A stretch of DNA of 64,000 nt from Fennellomyces sp. T-0311 (lineage: Eukaryota > Mucoromycota > Mucoromycetes > Mucorales > Lichtheimiaceae). Shown here piece by piece: positions 1-11,125 of the stretch. The DNA lies in NCBI GenBank assembly GCA_025266875.1, contig JALLLT010000019.1:702361-766360 (forward strand), in the 5' to 3' direction. Positions within the stretch are counted from its first letter, which is position 1. Each line of letters starts with the position of its first letter. A model generated the notes under the pieces. That model saw only the letters and a program-made list of their open reading frames with translations, was not told the DNA's origin and searched no databases. Made by a program: the position numbers and the translations under genes.

Positions 1-1477
1 TTCAAGTCGCCGCCGGTCAATGCGGAGCCCTTTTTGACCACCAGACAATCCAGCGCTCTGTCCTCCTCAATGATATCCGGTACGTATTGGCTGATTTCCT
101 TGATCTAAACGATGGCAGGGTTTAGAATCAAACAGGCTGGACAGTTTGAAGGAAAACTTGCCTTCATATCGAATCGAACATCGGGTTTATCGGAACCATA
201 GTGGGTCATTGCCTCGAGGTACGTCATGTGTGGGAACGAGGATTTGTCTAGCTGCACGCCCAAGGCCTTGTTCCAGATAGATGTAACGAAACCCTCCACC
301 ACCTCCTGTAGCTCCTGTGCCGTGATAAATGACATTTCCATATCAATCTGCAACAAACCTTGGGTGAGTCCTGCGCCACGATTGGACCCTTGGGACTTAC
401 CTGAGTGAATTCAGGCTGACGATCAGCGCGCAAGTCTTCGTCACGGAAACAGCGCGCAATTTGGAAGTATCGGTCGAATCCGGCTGCCATCAACATTTGC
501 TTGTGCTGTCTTTTCATGTCAATCCAGGGTTTTCGTGGTAAAAGAGAAAGAGAAGGTCTACCTGCTGAGGACTTTGGGGCAGGGCATAAAATGCACCTGG
601 CTTGCGCGTGGGCACGATGAACTCGCGAGCACCTTCGGGCGTTGACTTGAACAAGGTGGGGGTCTCGATTTCAGTGAAGCCATGCTCGATAAGATACTGC
701 CTGACGGTATTCACAACGAGGGACCGAAGTCGGATATTCTTTTGGAGTTCTTGTCGTCGAAGGTCTAAATATCTATATCGCAAGCGAACTTCTTCATTGG
801 GCTAACGCACAGGAGAACAGTCAGCACAGAATAAGCACACAAGGCATGTGCCAATCGCACTTTACCAGAGTAGCAGCGGGTTGGGAAGGCCAGAACGGTA
901 AAGAGGGAGACGCTGGATTGAGGCAATAAATGCGTTGCAGCTCCACTTCAATTTCGCCGGTGGTTTGCTTTGAATTGACCATGCCATCAGGTCGCCTGCG
1001 CACAATACCCTCTGCACAAATCACGCTTTCCGGCGTCAAACGTTGGATATCGGCCTTGATGCTTTCTGGACCGGATCGATAAACGAGTTGGGTTGTGCCC
1101 GATGCGTCGCGCAAAGGAAGAAAAATAAGATCTTGCGACATGGCTCTGACAACCTTCTTTTTTAAAAAAACAAAAGAAAAACCAAGACAAGAATAGGAAC
1201 ACGTTGTATAGAGCTTCTACCTTGGTGACTGAACCCAGCCGTTCAATACGACTTGCTGTCCATCGTGCTTTGCTCGAAGATCGCCGCAAAAGTGCGTGCG
1301 TCTCGGGTAGTGTCCATGGTAACGATCGCTGTCATTGTAGCCGGCGAGTTCCTGCTTGCGATGCGCTGGCGTGGTACGGAATGCTCGCGTGGGTGTGGGT
1401 CGAGTAGGTACGGGTCTCGTGTGTTTTAGCAATGCCAGACATGCTGAGCGTGCAAGGGGTCGCACGCGGGTAGCCAT
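1..1477 (-). CDS. MSD1: Mitochondrial aspartyl-tRNA synthetase (partial, C-terminus beyond window edge)
   Basis: Class II aminoacyl-tRNA synthetase that charges mitochondrial tRNA-Asp. I place exons at 1221-1477, 866-1145, 562-801, 401-505, 162-347 and 1-104 (all minus, phases agree), giving about 390 residues; family members are about 650, so the C-terminal part lies outside. The start is the ATG at 1477; the in-frame sequence above it has only a TTG. The N-terminus is rich in Arg/Ala/Leu and lacks acidic residues, as in a mitochondrial presequence. The OB-fold anticodon-binding region ([21 protein letters not shown]) is followed by class II motif 1/2 sequence ([36 protein letters not shown]). 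The last visible intron (105-161) appears to have a GC donor (AAG|GCAAGT) and TTTAG acceptor. 137 bp separate its start codon from the DnaJ stop, so promoter and terminator share little space. Confidence 0.93.
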
Positions 1478-1613
1478 CGTTATTTTTATAGACAACAATT
1501 AAAACCCTGCACATTTTGACGGGCGGAATGCGATTTTTTTTATCAAGCGTTTGCAAAAAGTGGGGGTTTTCTAAAGTGTAAAGAGAAACGGATATTCTGA
1601 TACAGATGGGTGT

Positions 1614-3133
1614 CTATTGCTGTGCACAGTTGATGCCACCGCCACCGCCTTGTTCATCCTCGCTATCATCCTCGTCATAGGCATTTCGCGATTGACCCGC
1701 AGCACCGAATGACGACAGATCACCCGAAATCATGGCACACTCATCCACAATTTCGTATTTTGCCGAGGATACGGCTGTTGGTTTGGCTTTGGGCAGGATG
1801 CTGGCCAGCACAGCAATGTTGTCGGGCGTGGCAAAGTAATCCTCGGGAAATTCAACGTCGAATTGGATATACAGATCGCCGTGGTTGTCGGTTCGTCGAT
1901 AATGCGGCATGCCTTCGTTGGGTACCCGTTTGACGGTGCCTGGCTTGATGACCTGTCCGGCAGGATGTGTGACATGTACACCCCGGCCGTCCAGATGTTT
2001 CACCACCACCTTGTTGAAGCCGCAGAGGGCTTCGGCCAGCGTGATTTTGACGTGGCATAGCAGATCCGATCCTTTTCGTTCGAACACCGGATGTTCCTTT
2101 TGCTGCAGTACGAGGTTGACATCGCCTGGTTCGATTCCCGGCTAACAACAAGATATCACAATGGTGAGCTTGGGGATCACCCGCATAACACCGGCTAAAT
2201 GCTTACCTCTTGGTCGCCTTCGCCCTTCATGCAGATCTTTTGACCGTCCATCATGCCCTTTTCGATATAGATATCCAAGTACTTCTTCTCCACCGTGACC
2301 TTCTTTCCCCTGCACTTTTTGCACTTGTCCTTGACGACCTTGCCGGAAGAGTTGCAGTCCTCGCACGGCACCTGCATCTGCTGCACCATGCCCATACCCA
2401 ATTGACGCATCGCCACCTGGAAACCGCGACCGTTGCAGGCTGCGCACTTTTTGACAGCACCCGTCTTGCCACCACGACCACTGCAGGTGGTACAAATCAC
2501 ATTCTTCTCCAAAGCCATCTTGGTTCGTTTGCCATTGTAAAGGTCTTCGAGCGATACTTGGAGCGGGTACTTCATGTTTTCTCCTTTGCGAGGACGTGGT
2601 GGCCCACCGAAACTGGCCCCACCGAATCCACCACCGAAACTGGCCCCGCCGCCGCCACCAAAGAGGTTGGCGAACAAGTCGTCTGCTGACATGCCACCAC
2701 CGAATCCGCCTCCGAATCCACCATCGTTGCCTTCGCCGAATTGATCATAGTGTGCTCGTCGTTCCGGATCCGATAATATTTCGTACGCATGCGAGATTTC
2801 CTTGAACTACTCTGGCTTTTAGCATAAAATTGCGGCTTTGTCAGCCTGTATTCGCCCCTACCCGCTCGCCTTCGTCAGGATTCTTATCTGGATGGTATTT
2901 CATGGCCTACGCTCGTGTTGGTATTGGAACATGCTCTTTGTTTTTTATTTATCTGTTACATATGCACACATACCAGCTTTTTGTATGCCTGCAAACCACC
3001 GAATCATAAAAAATAAATCGTAAACTTTTGGGGAATGTGACAATGGCAACAACAATTATACCCTTCTGATCTCATGATCGGAGGCAGTGGTCTCAACATT
3101 GAGAATCTCATAGTAAGTTGCTTCCACAGCCAT
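1614..3133 (-). CDS. Class A (type I) DnaJ/Hsp40 co-chaperone, Ydj1/DNAJA-like, five exons
   Basis: Hsp70 co-chaperone of cytosol and endomembranes. Exons on the minus strand: 3062-3133, 2974-2988 (a 15-nt micro-exon encoding AYKKL), 2862-2906, 2207-2806 and 1614-2141, all joined in phase 0, giving 419 residues (yeast Ydj1 is about 410). The J domain has the HPD motif (KYHPDKNPDEGE), then a Gly/Phe-rich stretch, then four CxxCxGxG-type zinc-binding repeats (CTTCSGRG, CAACNGRG, CEDCNSSG, CKKCRGKK) and the C-terminal substrate-binding region. The protein ends in CAQQ, a plausible CaaX prenylation signal like that of Ydj1. The start ATG at 3133 lies only 50 bp below the CHMP7-like stop codon. 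The recognisable J domain depends on splicing in the micro-exon. Exon boundaries are inferred from splice motifs and reading frame. Confidence 0.94.
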
Positions 3134-3183
3134 GGCGCTAACGAAGGAAAAAGAGAAAGGAACGCAATGGTTCTATGTGACGT

Positions 3184-4901
3184 TTAAATCGGCGGTTCCA
3201 GTTCCCGCCGCTGTCGTTGTTCAGTCAAGGGCCGAGTGGGTGGTGCTTGCGCATTCTTCAGCATGCCGAAAATATTGTTGATTCTCGCAAGTTCCGATTC
3301 CGCAGGCGATGGCGGTGGCGCTGATTGCGTTGTCTGCCGTGGTGGGGGCGTCACTTGTCGCTGCGGCTCTTGAAGAATATGTTGCTGTTCTTGGAGACGT
3401 TGCTCTTGCTGAAGACGTTGCTGTTCTTGGTGTTCAAGTTCAGCTAGTTCTCGTTCCAGATCCTCTTGGTCGTTGTCCGTCTGATTGATCTGATCCGACG
3501 CACCCACAATGGCATCCTCCACCTCCTTTTGATCGTCAAACGCTTCTTGCACCTTCATCATGGCCTGATCCACCGTGTCCACGGATAAATCCTCGTTGCC
3601 CAGTATGCTGCGCAATGCATCTGCTCCAATGTTGAATGCTTGGATCACCTGCATATAATTTGTCAGAAACTGGGGGAAAAAATCGTGTGTAACCATCCTG
3701 CTTTACCTGCAGGTCGTTCTGCGATGCTTCGATTTTCATTAATAAAGTTTCCATGGTTTCAAGTGATTTTAATCGTCGATCCAGAATCTCCAAGAGGTGT
3801 TTTTTCTTTTTGAATGCGTACAACGCTTGTGCTTTGCGTCCTTCTCCGTAATGCTCCTTGGCAGATTGGGTATATCTACGTCATCATTGCAGTGAGTTGC
3901 TTATGCGTTGGCATGTGAAACGCCTTACTTACTCTTCTGCTTTTCGCTGTAATTCGTCGACTTGGGCGTGTAAGGCATCGCATGTTGTTCTGATACTAAT
4001 GATGGCACGGTCGTGCTGATCGATGGTCGCGCGCGGTGATCCGGCCTGGCTCTTGTACGGAAACTTGATGACCTATGCGTACCCACATTATTAGTTATTC
4101 CAAAGAGATAAAGGAAAATGCGTGGTGTATATACCACATGAGAAGCACCGTATCCTTGAACATCATTCGCCACCGCCACACCCAATTCTTTGGCCATATA
4201 CTGCAGCAGCAACCAAATATCCGCATCGGTCAAACTTCGTTCGCCGTCCGTCGCATAATGTGATCGAAACTCGGCAAAGGTCAACAAACAACTGGACGAA
4301 TTTGTTGCCGGTTCCTCGATATACGATTGCAGAATATTCTTTGCAATCTCTTTGACCGTTGGCAAGACAACGTATGTGTGATCACTGCTAGGATACGAAG
4401 GCAGAAGCCACTGTTGCGACTTGTGAATCGCCCACGAAAACCACGAGTTGTTTGCTGCTGGCGAAGTATACACCTCGTTGAACTGTCTCAACGTCATGAG
4501 ATCGCCGTGTTTGTTCATTTCTGTCTACTTGTTTCGTCAGTTTTTTTTTTTTTTTTTTTTACTATAAAATCGAGAGTGGATAATAATAATCTTAATCTTA
4601 CAACAACACAATCCAGGGATAATGGTTTACCAATTCCTGGACGTAAGAATTGATCGGGTAGTTCACTAGCATTGAATGCTAGTTTGTGATTGATGCAGCC
4701 GAGTAATCCTTGCATGTTGCAGTCGAGAATAAGTGATCGCCAGTAGCTGACATTGGCATCATATCCGTATTGATTGAGTAAAGCGAGTTTGGAGAAATCA
4801 GAGTACAACGAGGTAAGACGTTTGGTTGGCTTGTTCAGGTCGAAATCAGTGTATTGACACGATAAGTAGGCTTGCAATCGCGAATTCCGTTTGGAAGCCA
4901 T
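3184..4901 (-). CDS. ESCRT-III-related protein, CHMP7-like (Snf7 family), five exons
   Basis: Likely orthologue of CHMP7/Chm7, which recruits ESCRT-III to the nuclear envelope. Exons: 4602-4901, 4135-4524, 3933-4072, 3707-3875, 3184-3648 (minus), phase-consistent, 487 residues. The N-terminal half (about residues 1-235) resembles the ESCRT-II-like winged-helix region of CHMP7 (LYSDFSKLALLNQYG; SWFSWAIHKSQQWLLPS; DADIWLLLQYMAKELGVAV). The C-terminal half is a Snf7-type helical core (ALYAFKKKKHLLEILDRR, then METLLMKIEASQND and an acidic helix EEVEDAIV-like), a Gln-rich coiled coil and a Pro-rich tail. The first ATG of the long first exon (4901) was taken as start; sequence above reads open with a non-ATG codon only. 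A poly-T run at 4541-4560 lies within intron 1. CHMP7 identity is from the combined architecture rather than one signature motif. Confidence 0.88.
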
Positions 4902-5069
4902 TTGATAAAAGAGACCTGCTTTTTCTCCAAACGCGCACTTTGCTGCATTATGAAAACGGGATTTGAATTTGCTTTTCGTTATCGGCACATGTTGGATCTA
5001 CTCGCTAGTGTAACTGTCGTGGGTGCCATTTTATATGCATTATTCGTCACTTTTGACTTGCGATTGTGA

Positions 5070-7230
5070 GGCAGCGGTATCTCTCGACGTATCCTGTCTT
5101 ATACCCCGTTATGTTAGTACTGCAATTAGGGAACCACCATGCTTCTGGAAATTCAGTTCGATGGAGCTTCCTTTTACGCACAAGTAGCGAGTAAAGCATT
5201 TTCAAAGGAAGAATTGGGCAGTTCAATGTTATCCGACTCGATTCATATATGTCATGATCTATTTTCAGTGCTTCAGAAAAGAAACATGTTACTTTTAGGA
5301 AACTGTGCGCTGTTCACCGCTGTGGGTCACTTTCACATCTTCAAAGCAACCTGGGGACTTTGAGCGGCGTACGGAAGACATGAAAGCGATCAGTAACTGA
5401 GGATATCAGTATGTGCAATGGAGGAATACGTTTACAAAAGTATTGCGTGGGTTGGACATGGACGTGATGCAAAAAGTGGAAGTTTGCTGGATGCAAATGG
5501 GCCAGGTAAAGGTTGGCTGCAGCTGTTGTAATGCAGACGAGAGTCAAGCAGTAGAGCGTCAACCAATAAAGTCCGACAGAAAATAAGCACACGACTACTA
5601 GGCTGGATTTTACGAACCATGTACGCAGATTACAGCAAGATTATCGAGCTTGGCGGTAGCGAATGCGGAAAGTAGTACAAAGATCTCACTGGAACAAAAG
5701 GATTGATGAAACAAAGTCAAAGATACGAATTGCTCAAGGCTATACTTTCAGTATACCCTGATCTGGTGAAAGACACCGAAACATTTGAGATCGCATCCCT
5801 ATGGCAATCCTTTAGTAGTGATTGGTAGTTTCATATGCAGCTAAAATACGTGTTATGAGTCTGTCCCATGAAGGACTCTTGATGAAGCTTGTAAAATAGA
5901 CCTTGGCCTGCTCGAAGTAAGCAAAATGTTTACGGTCGGCACCCTTCAAGCGCTCATTCCTCTCATGCCTATACCTTGCTTGGATGACCATACTTCGGGT
6001 CATGGCGTGTATAGAAACGATGAAAAATCCGGATGAGGTCATGAGGAACGATCCTGGCGGGGACTGGACCGAAAAATATGTGAGTTTTGCACTACAAAGC
6101 AGCGCCACTATGAGTCTACCCTGCACAATCAAATAGCCACATTAGTCATTATACCTCAGTAAAAAAAGTACCTTTTACGAAAAGTTATGAATATCATACA
6201 CATGGCATATGTTGTACTTTATATTGCAAAAGAGATACTCCAGTTGTTACGTTGCATAGCAAACGTCGTACCAAATGGACTGTAGCGGCCCTTTGAAGAG
6301 AACGGGCGAAACGCCGTGTCTCAATGCAATACCGTCATCAATATGCGATCCACTTGTGTACGATCGACACCTGCTAGAACAATTGATATATTTAGTCAGA
6401 TCGTTAAAATCATCATGTTTTGTCTATCGCACTGGTGGTTTCACTACGGCTATAACTGAGCTAGACGTTGAACGCGTAGAGGTTTCTGCAATTACGTAAT
6501 CAAATGCTTGATCATCCATCTGATATTTAAAGAAAGCTGATTATTTGGGCGCTGTCCGCATCAGTGTACAAATACCAATAAGTCTGCTTTGTTTTGATAA
6601 AAAGTCGAACAAGACGTTGAAATATAAGTTGAACTAAATTTTGAGCACATAGTAAAAGCAAAGGAAAAATACAGGACAGGGTATTGGAGTCTGAGATCGA
6701 TTCGCAGACATGCGGCACGCATGAATTGCTGTGTCTCAAGGCATGATGCATAAACAACCATTAAGTTTAAATCTGCACATAACTAAGCCGTAGTTCTGAA
6801 TTGAAGAGTGGTACGTGTGGTCAAGCAGCCACAGATGATAATAATAGAAGATATTTCCTATTGGATAACCCATATTGGATCAACATCATTACGAAATGTA
6901 CTTGCATAGAAACTTATCTACACAGATTAAGGATTATACCGTATGAGCAAAGGGGATAAACTCAAGAGGACATGGAATTGGCCCCAATATAGCAATGCGA
7001 TCATTATACTGCAGGGCGGATATCAAAGGTTCCCTCAGATCTGCAGCATGATCAGAACAAAGGAAAGGGTACGTATCGCCCTCTGTATATCCATTCAGGC
7101 AATTCTGAAGGCGAAGCACTATCTAAACTGTCATCGCTGATTCAATACATAGAAAGATACAAAAGCATAGCGTATTGCAGTTAATAAGGCATATCCGAAA
7201 CGTCAAAGATACTTTTCTTAATCTCTTTAT
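5070..7230. other. Gene-poor region, no recognisable gene
   Basis: AT-rich DNA with only short open frames that carry no family signature. A plus-strand frame at 5139-5363 and continuing fragments to about 5800 could be an eroded gene (several in-frame stops), but I cannot name it. The stretch about 6690-6800 has blocks in common with the promoter of the knottin gene at 9.5 kb. Confidence 0.5.
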
Positions 7231-7299
7231 TCTTTGTACCGTTTGATTCATCTCAGTAGGTGTCTGACTCCGCTGAACAATTGCAAAGCCAAATACGTG

Positions 7300-7551
7300 A
7301 GTTATTTAGCTCCATCTTTGTGGCTATTAGTTGCTGTGGTACTCCAGGCAGGTTTGTTCGTTAGTGCCAATACTCAACGTTACAACGGCTTCTGTCTCCA
7401 TGTGGGAAGCGAGTGCGATTGTGACAATAATTACTGTAATAAGATAATGCAGTCACTGTTGCAAAATATCTACGTGCGTATACCAGCCAGTTCCTGCTCT
7501 ATATCGACTACTACTAATTCTATGAAGCTGACGCCCTGGCAGTTGGTCTAA
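7300..7551 (+). pseudogene. Decayed paralogue of the knottin gene at 9741
   Basis: The translation has a hydrophobic signal-like segment (LLVAVVLQAGLFVSANTQR) followed by a Cys-containing tail, and aligns residue by residue with the intact knottin precursor: xLVxxxGLFxSAxxQR, then a Cys, six residues, and a second Cys. Downstream the cysteine pattern breaks: a CDC replaces the expected spacing, no adjacent CC pair exists and the frame runs on past the expected stop. No ATG lies at the position of the intact gene's start; the open frame can be extended only to a TTG at 7234. I read it as a non-functional tandem duplicate. An expressed variant with an upstream exon is possible but unsupported. 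Confidence 0.55.
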
Positions 7552-7639
7552 ACAGAATTAGCAATGGTAAGTTTATACAGATATATGATGGCTTTATAGC
7601 TGATAATGCTTGGTTTGACTCCAAACAGTGCATTCGTCA

Positions 7640-9450
7640 ATGATGTACCGAATAGGATAACTGATCGACATGTGTGAGAAGAAAGCATGTGGGCAAGTCA
7701 ACGATCAAGGAGATGAAGATAGCTCAGATATCGATGTGGTGGATGATAGCGTCAAGTGAAGAATTTGAATACGTACCCGTTACCGAAAGTCGTTCTGTAG
7801 CTGTTAAAGCTGACAATATTATTGCTGGATCTCCAACTTGTCAAACCATTTTCAATTGAACTCTGCCATATATGATACTACTGTATACACTACAGAAAGG
7901 AGTAACTCATGTGTGCTTACGGGGGATGGCTTCTGGAGGGGCAGATATTATCTCGAAAAGGTAGTATATGCAGAAGAAAGACAGCTGAGCACGTACTCGA
8001 TGTACTGATACAAGTAATCAAAGCGCGGGATTCAGTTCAGTATCAGTATAAGCAACAGCTAGTAGTGTTCTTGAAAATTATATTTAGCGAATGTAAATAT
8101 AATGGAAGATCTCACATGTAGATCGTACCAAAGATGCTTTTGTGTCGCCGCCTATGAGCTCCCAGAGCCTTCAAGTTCTTCGGATTCATAGGCTTCAAAA
8201 ACTTTATTGACTCCTTGTGAGGCAACAACCAGTACTATGACAAAGGTTGTGACAACACAGCAGCAAGTACTGATTACGGCCAATACAAAGATGATCACCG
8301 TCATTGATGGAATGACAGTGGATTATCTCACTCCAGTATTAATGTCGACTGGCCCAACAGAGATTCTTAGTACGACAAAGCACACTTTCCTATCGGCCGA
8401 TGCTTTAGATCCCGTCGCAGCCACTCTTATATTTACGTCCTCAGGGATGGTTATTGTGTCAGTCGAAATCAGGTAACAGCTATACCAATAATAACAGAAG
8501 AAAGTTCTATCATAGTATCGAGACAATCACTTATATTACTATTTGATTTGTAAATAAATGCAATAAGCAAAGTTACAGAAGACGCTAGCTTCATAAGTCG
8601 GAATTTGAGAGCACAGATTTTTATATGGCCATACCGCCTGGAATGTCGAACCCTCTTGCGAGATCCAATATTCTTCAGATGTAAAAGCTCATTTGTTATA
8701 GGAGTATATACACTGCTTTCTAAAGGTCCAACTTCATCGAAGACCATGCGGAGTATCAATAACTATGCAAGAAGCATTTCATAAATAGCGTGCATCTATT
8801 TGGCTCCATGCATTACGTCGGTATATGTAGATATCCTGATTGATACACATGATCATCTGGTCGTTCCAAACGAACCCTGTGCCAAGTTTTTGTATATTTA
8901 CTAAGAAGGCTAAACAGAACATTTGATCTCTAAGTATGACACCTAATACCCATAGAAATAAAATTATAACTTTGAACTACTAAGGAGGATATCGAATGGG
9001 GCGAATACATGTGTATGTAATGGTGGCTTGAGGAGTATTGATATGGGATTATGCGAATGCTTTGTTTATTACTGACTTGCATAAAGAAGTCCACATGCAT
9101 GCAGCTATGTACTCAACGGTACTTTCGGGTGCATATTGCGTCATGAGAAAGAACTGTATATCACGGCTTTAAAAGAATATTCTGAGACGTTCACACATGA
9201 GAACCAGTACGTAATACCTAGTCATGTATCAAATTTAATATTAACGAGGGACGTACGTACCAGCGCGACTACAGCAGGCTGTTACAAGTGATCCGTTTTC
9301 GCCCGCAATATCCAAAGTAAATAGATGTGTACCAACCTTCTCTCATCGTCGCCAATATGCGTTGTCATATTTACCTCCCTATACACAACAACAAAATGTC
9401 ATACGGGTCTTTTTATAGCAATGAATTTCAGATCCTCCGTACGCACTGTT
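7640..9450. other. Gene-poor region with a Thr-rich open frame, function unknown
   Basis: Short plus-strand frames only. A frame at 8207-8476 (89 codons, start CTG or TTG type) encodes a Thr/Val-rich stretch and shows no known domain. Frames at 7674-7859 and 7909-8121 are too short and compositionally plain to support a gene. Nothing else recognised. Confidence 0.4.
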
Positions 9451-9499
9451 ATTGATGCCCTACGCTATTGATCCTAAGCTTTTCTGTCTATTGCGTAGT

Positions 9500-9625
9500 C
9501 TAATTTCAGACTCATTCATAAGCATGCGGCGCGCATGTGTCTCCGCAGCACCCTGCATAAAGCAGTATCAGCCTAAGGCTTGGACATAACCAAGCCGCTT
9601 TCTAAAAAAATGGGGTATATATAGA
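9500..9625 (+). promoter_or_regulatory. Putative promoter of the knottin gene, with block shared with the paralogue
   Basis: A TATA-type element (GGTATATATAG, 9612-9622) lies about 120 bp above the ATG at 9741. Above it are short blocks (GCATGCGGCGCGCATG, TGTCTC, GCATAAA, ACATAACCAAGCCG, 9522-9593) that recur in the same order near 6704-6791 above the decayed paralogue. This suggests the promoter was duplicated together with the gene. Regulation itself is not shown. Confidence 0.45.
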
Positions 9626-9740
9626 AGGTTAAACGAGTAGGATACGTACTTGTCTTACCCAAGTAGTTTATAAAGCTAAAAACGTGAGTGATTTTTTATA
9701 AATCTTGTAGCCATTTCTTGCTAAAACCCTGAATCATAGG

Positions 9741-9911
9741 ATGATGACTCAATATTTCTCAATCAAGACTCTTTTAGCTTTGGTGCTCCTGGTCGGTTTA
9801 TTCATGAGCGCAGAAGCTCAACGTCGTCCCGGCATTTGTGGCGGCACGGGACGCGTATGCAGTAGCGATGATGAATGTTGCTCCAATTTATGCCTCGGTG
9901 GAAGATGTTAA
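9741..9911 (+). CDS. Small secreted inhibitor-cystine-knot (knottin-like) peptide precursor
   Basis: Single-exon frame of 56 residues that begins ATG-ATG and ends TGT-TAA. Residues 1-26 form a clear signal peptide: short polar start, Lys at 9, a hydrophobic core (LLALVLLVGLFMSA) and an AxA-type cleavage site (SAEA). The predicted mature peptide is 30 residues with six cysteines at 33, 40, 46, 47, 51 and 56, spacing C-x6-C-x5-CC-x3-C-x4-C, the classical knottin framework (1-4, 2-5, 3-6 pairing expected). It is small, basic and Gly-rich (CLGGRC end). A TATA-like motif lies upstream and a decayed paralogue lies 2.4 kb upstream. The target is unknown: knottins include protease inhibitors, antimicrobials and channel-active peptides, and nothing here discriminates among them. 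The frame falls below common minimum-ORF cutoffs and is easily missed. Confidence 0.82.
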   Translation: MMTQYFSIKTLLALVLLVGLFMSAEAQRRPGICGGTGRVCSSDDECCSNLCLGGRC

Positions 9912-10389
9912 TTATAGTACCCTCTTCTCCTGTGCTATTTTTGTTGTCGAATTAAATGCTGCCAAGCTGAAAGCGGTTCTATGGATCAATGCAACTCGCA
10001 AGACTTAAGACTCATAAATAATGTTGTTGTATATGCATCGCAAATAAAAGCGTTGGTGGACATTTGAAGCTTCAAGCAGCCATGTATTTGTTTATATATT
10101 ATCGAAGATTAAACGTTTGTTTGGGATGCGTCATGGTCCCTATGTCAAATGCTCACCGCAGTATATGAGATATATACCATTCGATCCGTAGGAGCTGTTG
10201 TCGGTTTTTTTGACCATAAGGTGAAAAGTAGAAAACTGATCGAAATGTCATCTGCCAGTCAATGATACATTCAAAACGCTCCTTCATGACTGACAAACTC
10301 ATACAGAGATATATCGGTGCAGATACGAAATGTGTTGGCCACAAAGGTGGTAGGAGATCATTCTTTCAGGTTCTAGTATAGGAAACATT

Positions 10390-11010
10390 ATTCGCGCCAA
10401 ACCATCATCCATATAGCTTTGGCGCTTCTACTAGTGAGGAAGGCTGTATACAGACGACGATTGGATTAAATTTCAAGCTCGCACAAGCTTTGGTCACTGG
10501 ACATGCGAATGTCCTTTTGGTCAACAGATCCTTTAAGTCGAATCGGAGTGTATGACTAACATTTGAACTGCTCCAGGATGTTGGAAGCCTTGCTTCATTT
10601 TGTCGAGCTGGTACCGAGCAGCAGTATGAAAATATTTTCGCTGCTCTTGGGGACCTGGAGGACGAGTTGCTCGAGTTTGAGAATTTTTTTTTGAGAAGCT
10701 TCATCGTGTGTTGCTTGGCACTGATCCGTTCGATCACTTTATCGCCCGGTGTATATCACTACTCCAGACTGGTTCCAAGAGTACCATCATGCTTGCTTAC
10801 GAATGACCCAGGAACCACCGTCATTGTCGGCTATGCGAAGAAGCCAGGTGAGCTTACAGTCGGGCACTAATTAAACGTATCAGGCAACCACTTCGCACCA
10901 GTTGCCATGAGAACCGAACATCACTACAAAAGCAATTGGTAGTTCTGCATATATAGAGTTTGACAGCTCATCAGAAACGAAGCGGAAGATAATGATCTAA
11001 CGTGAGAGGT
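10390..11010 (+). pseudogene. Possible eroded gene of unknown family
   Basis: The plus strand reads as protein-like segments broken by stops and frame changes: one around 10391-10550, another around 10570-10780 (CRAGTEQQYENIFAALGDLE; DPFDHFIARCISLLQTGSK). The amino-acid composition looks like globular protein rather than random translation, but I recognise no family. It ends just upstream of the XPB-like gene and may be its degraded neighbour. Confidence 0.3.
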
Positions 11011-11125
11011 TGGGATAATGCAGGTGAGTCAAATGCATACATGAAACAACCGCAGCAAAAAGGTACTTTTGACAACTTTGTTGAAACCAAGCAAATTTTT
11101 CGTTTTGTCACTTGTCAACCGTGCC

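Noticed and set aside
2210..2689. 159-codon plus-strand open frame
   Set aside because: Lies antisense to the DnaJ zinc-finger exon, whose motifs and splice structure fix the coding strand; the frame is a shadow.
11069..11125. N-terminal extension of the XPB-like protein
   Set aside because: Starts with TTG, not ATG, and has no conserved residues; ATG 11126 preferred.
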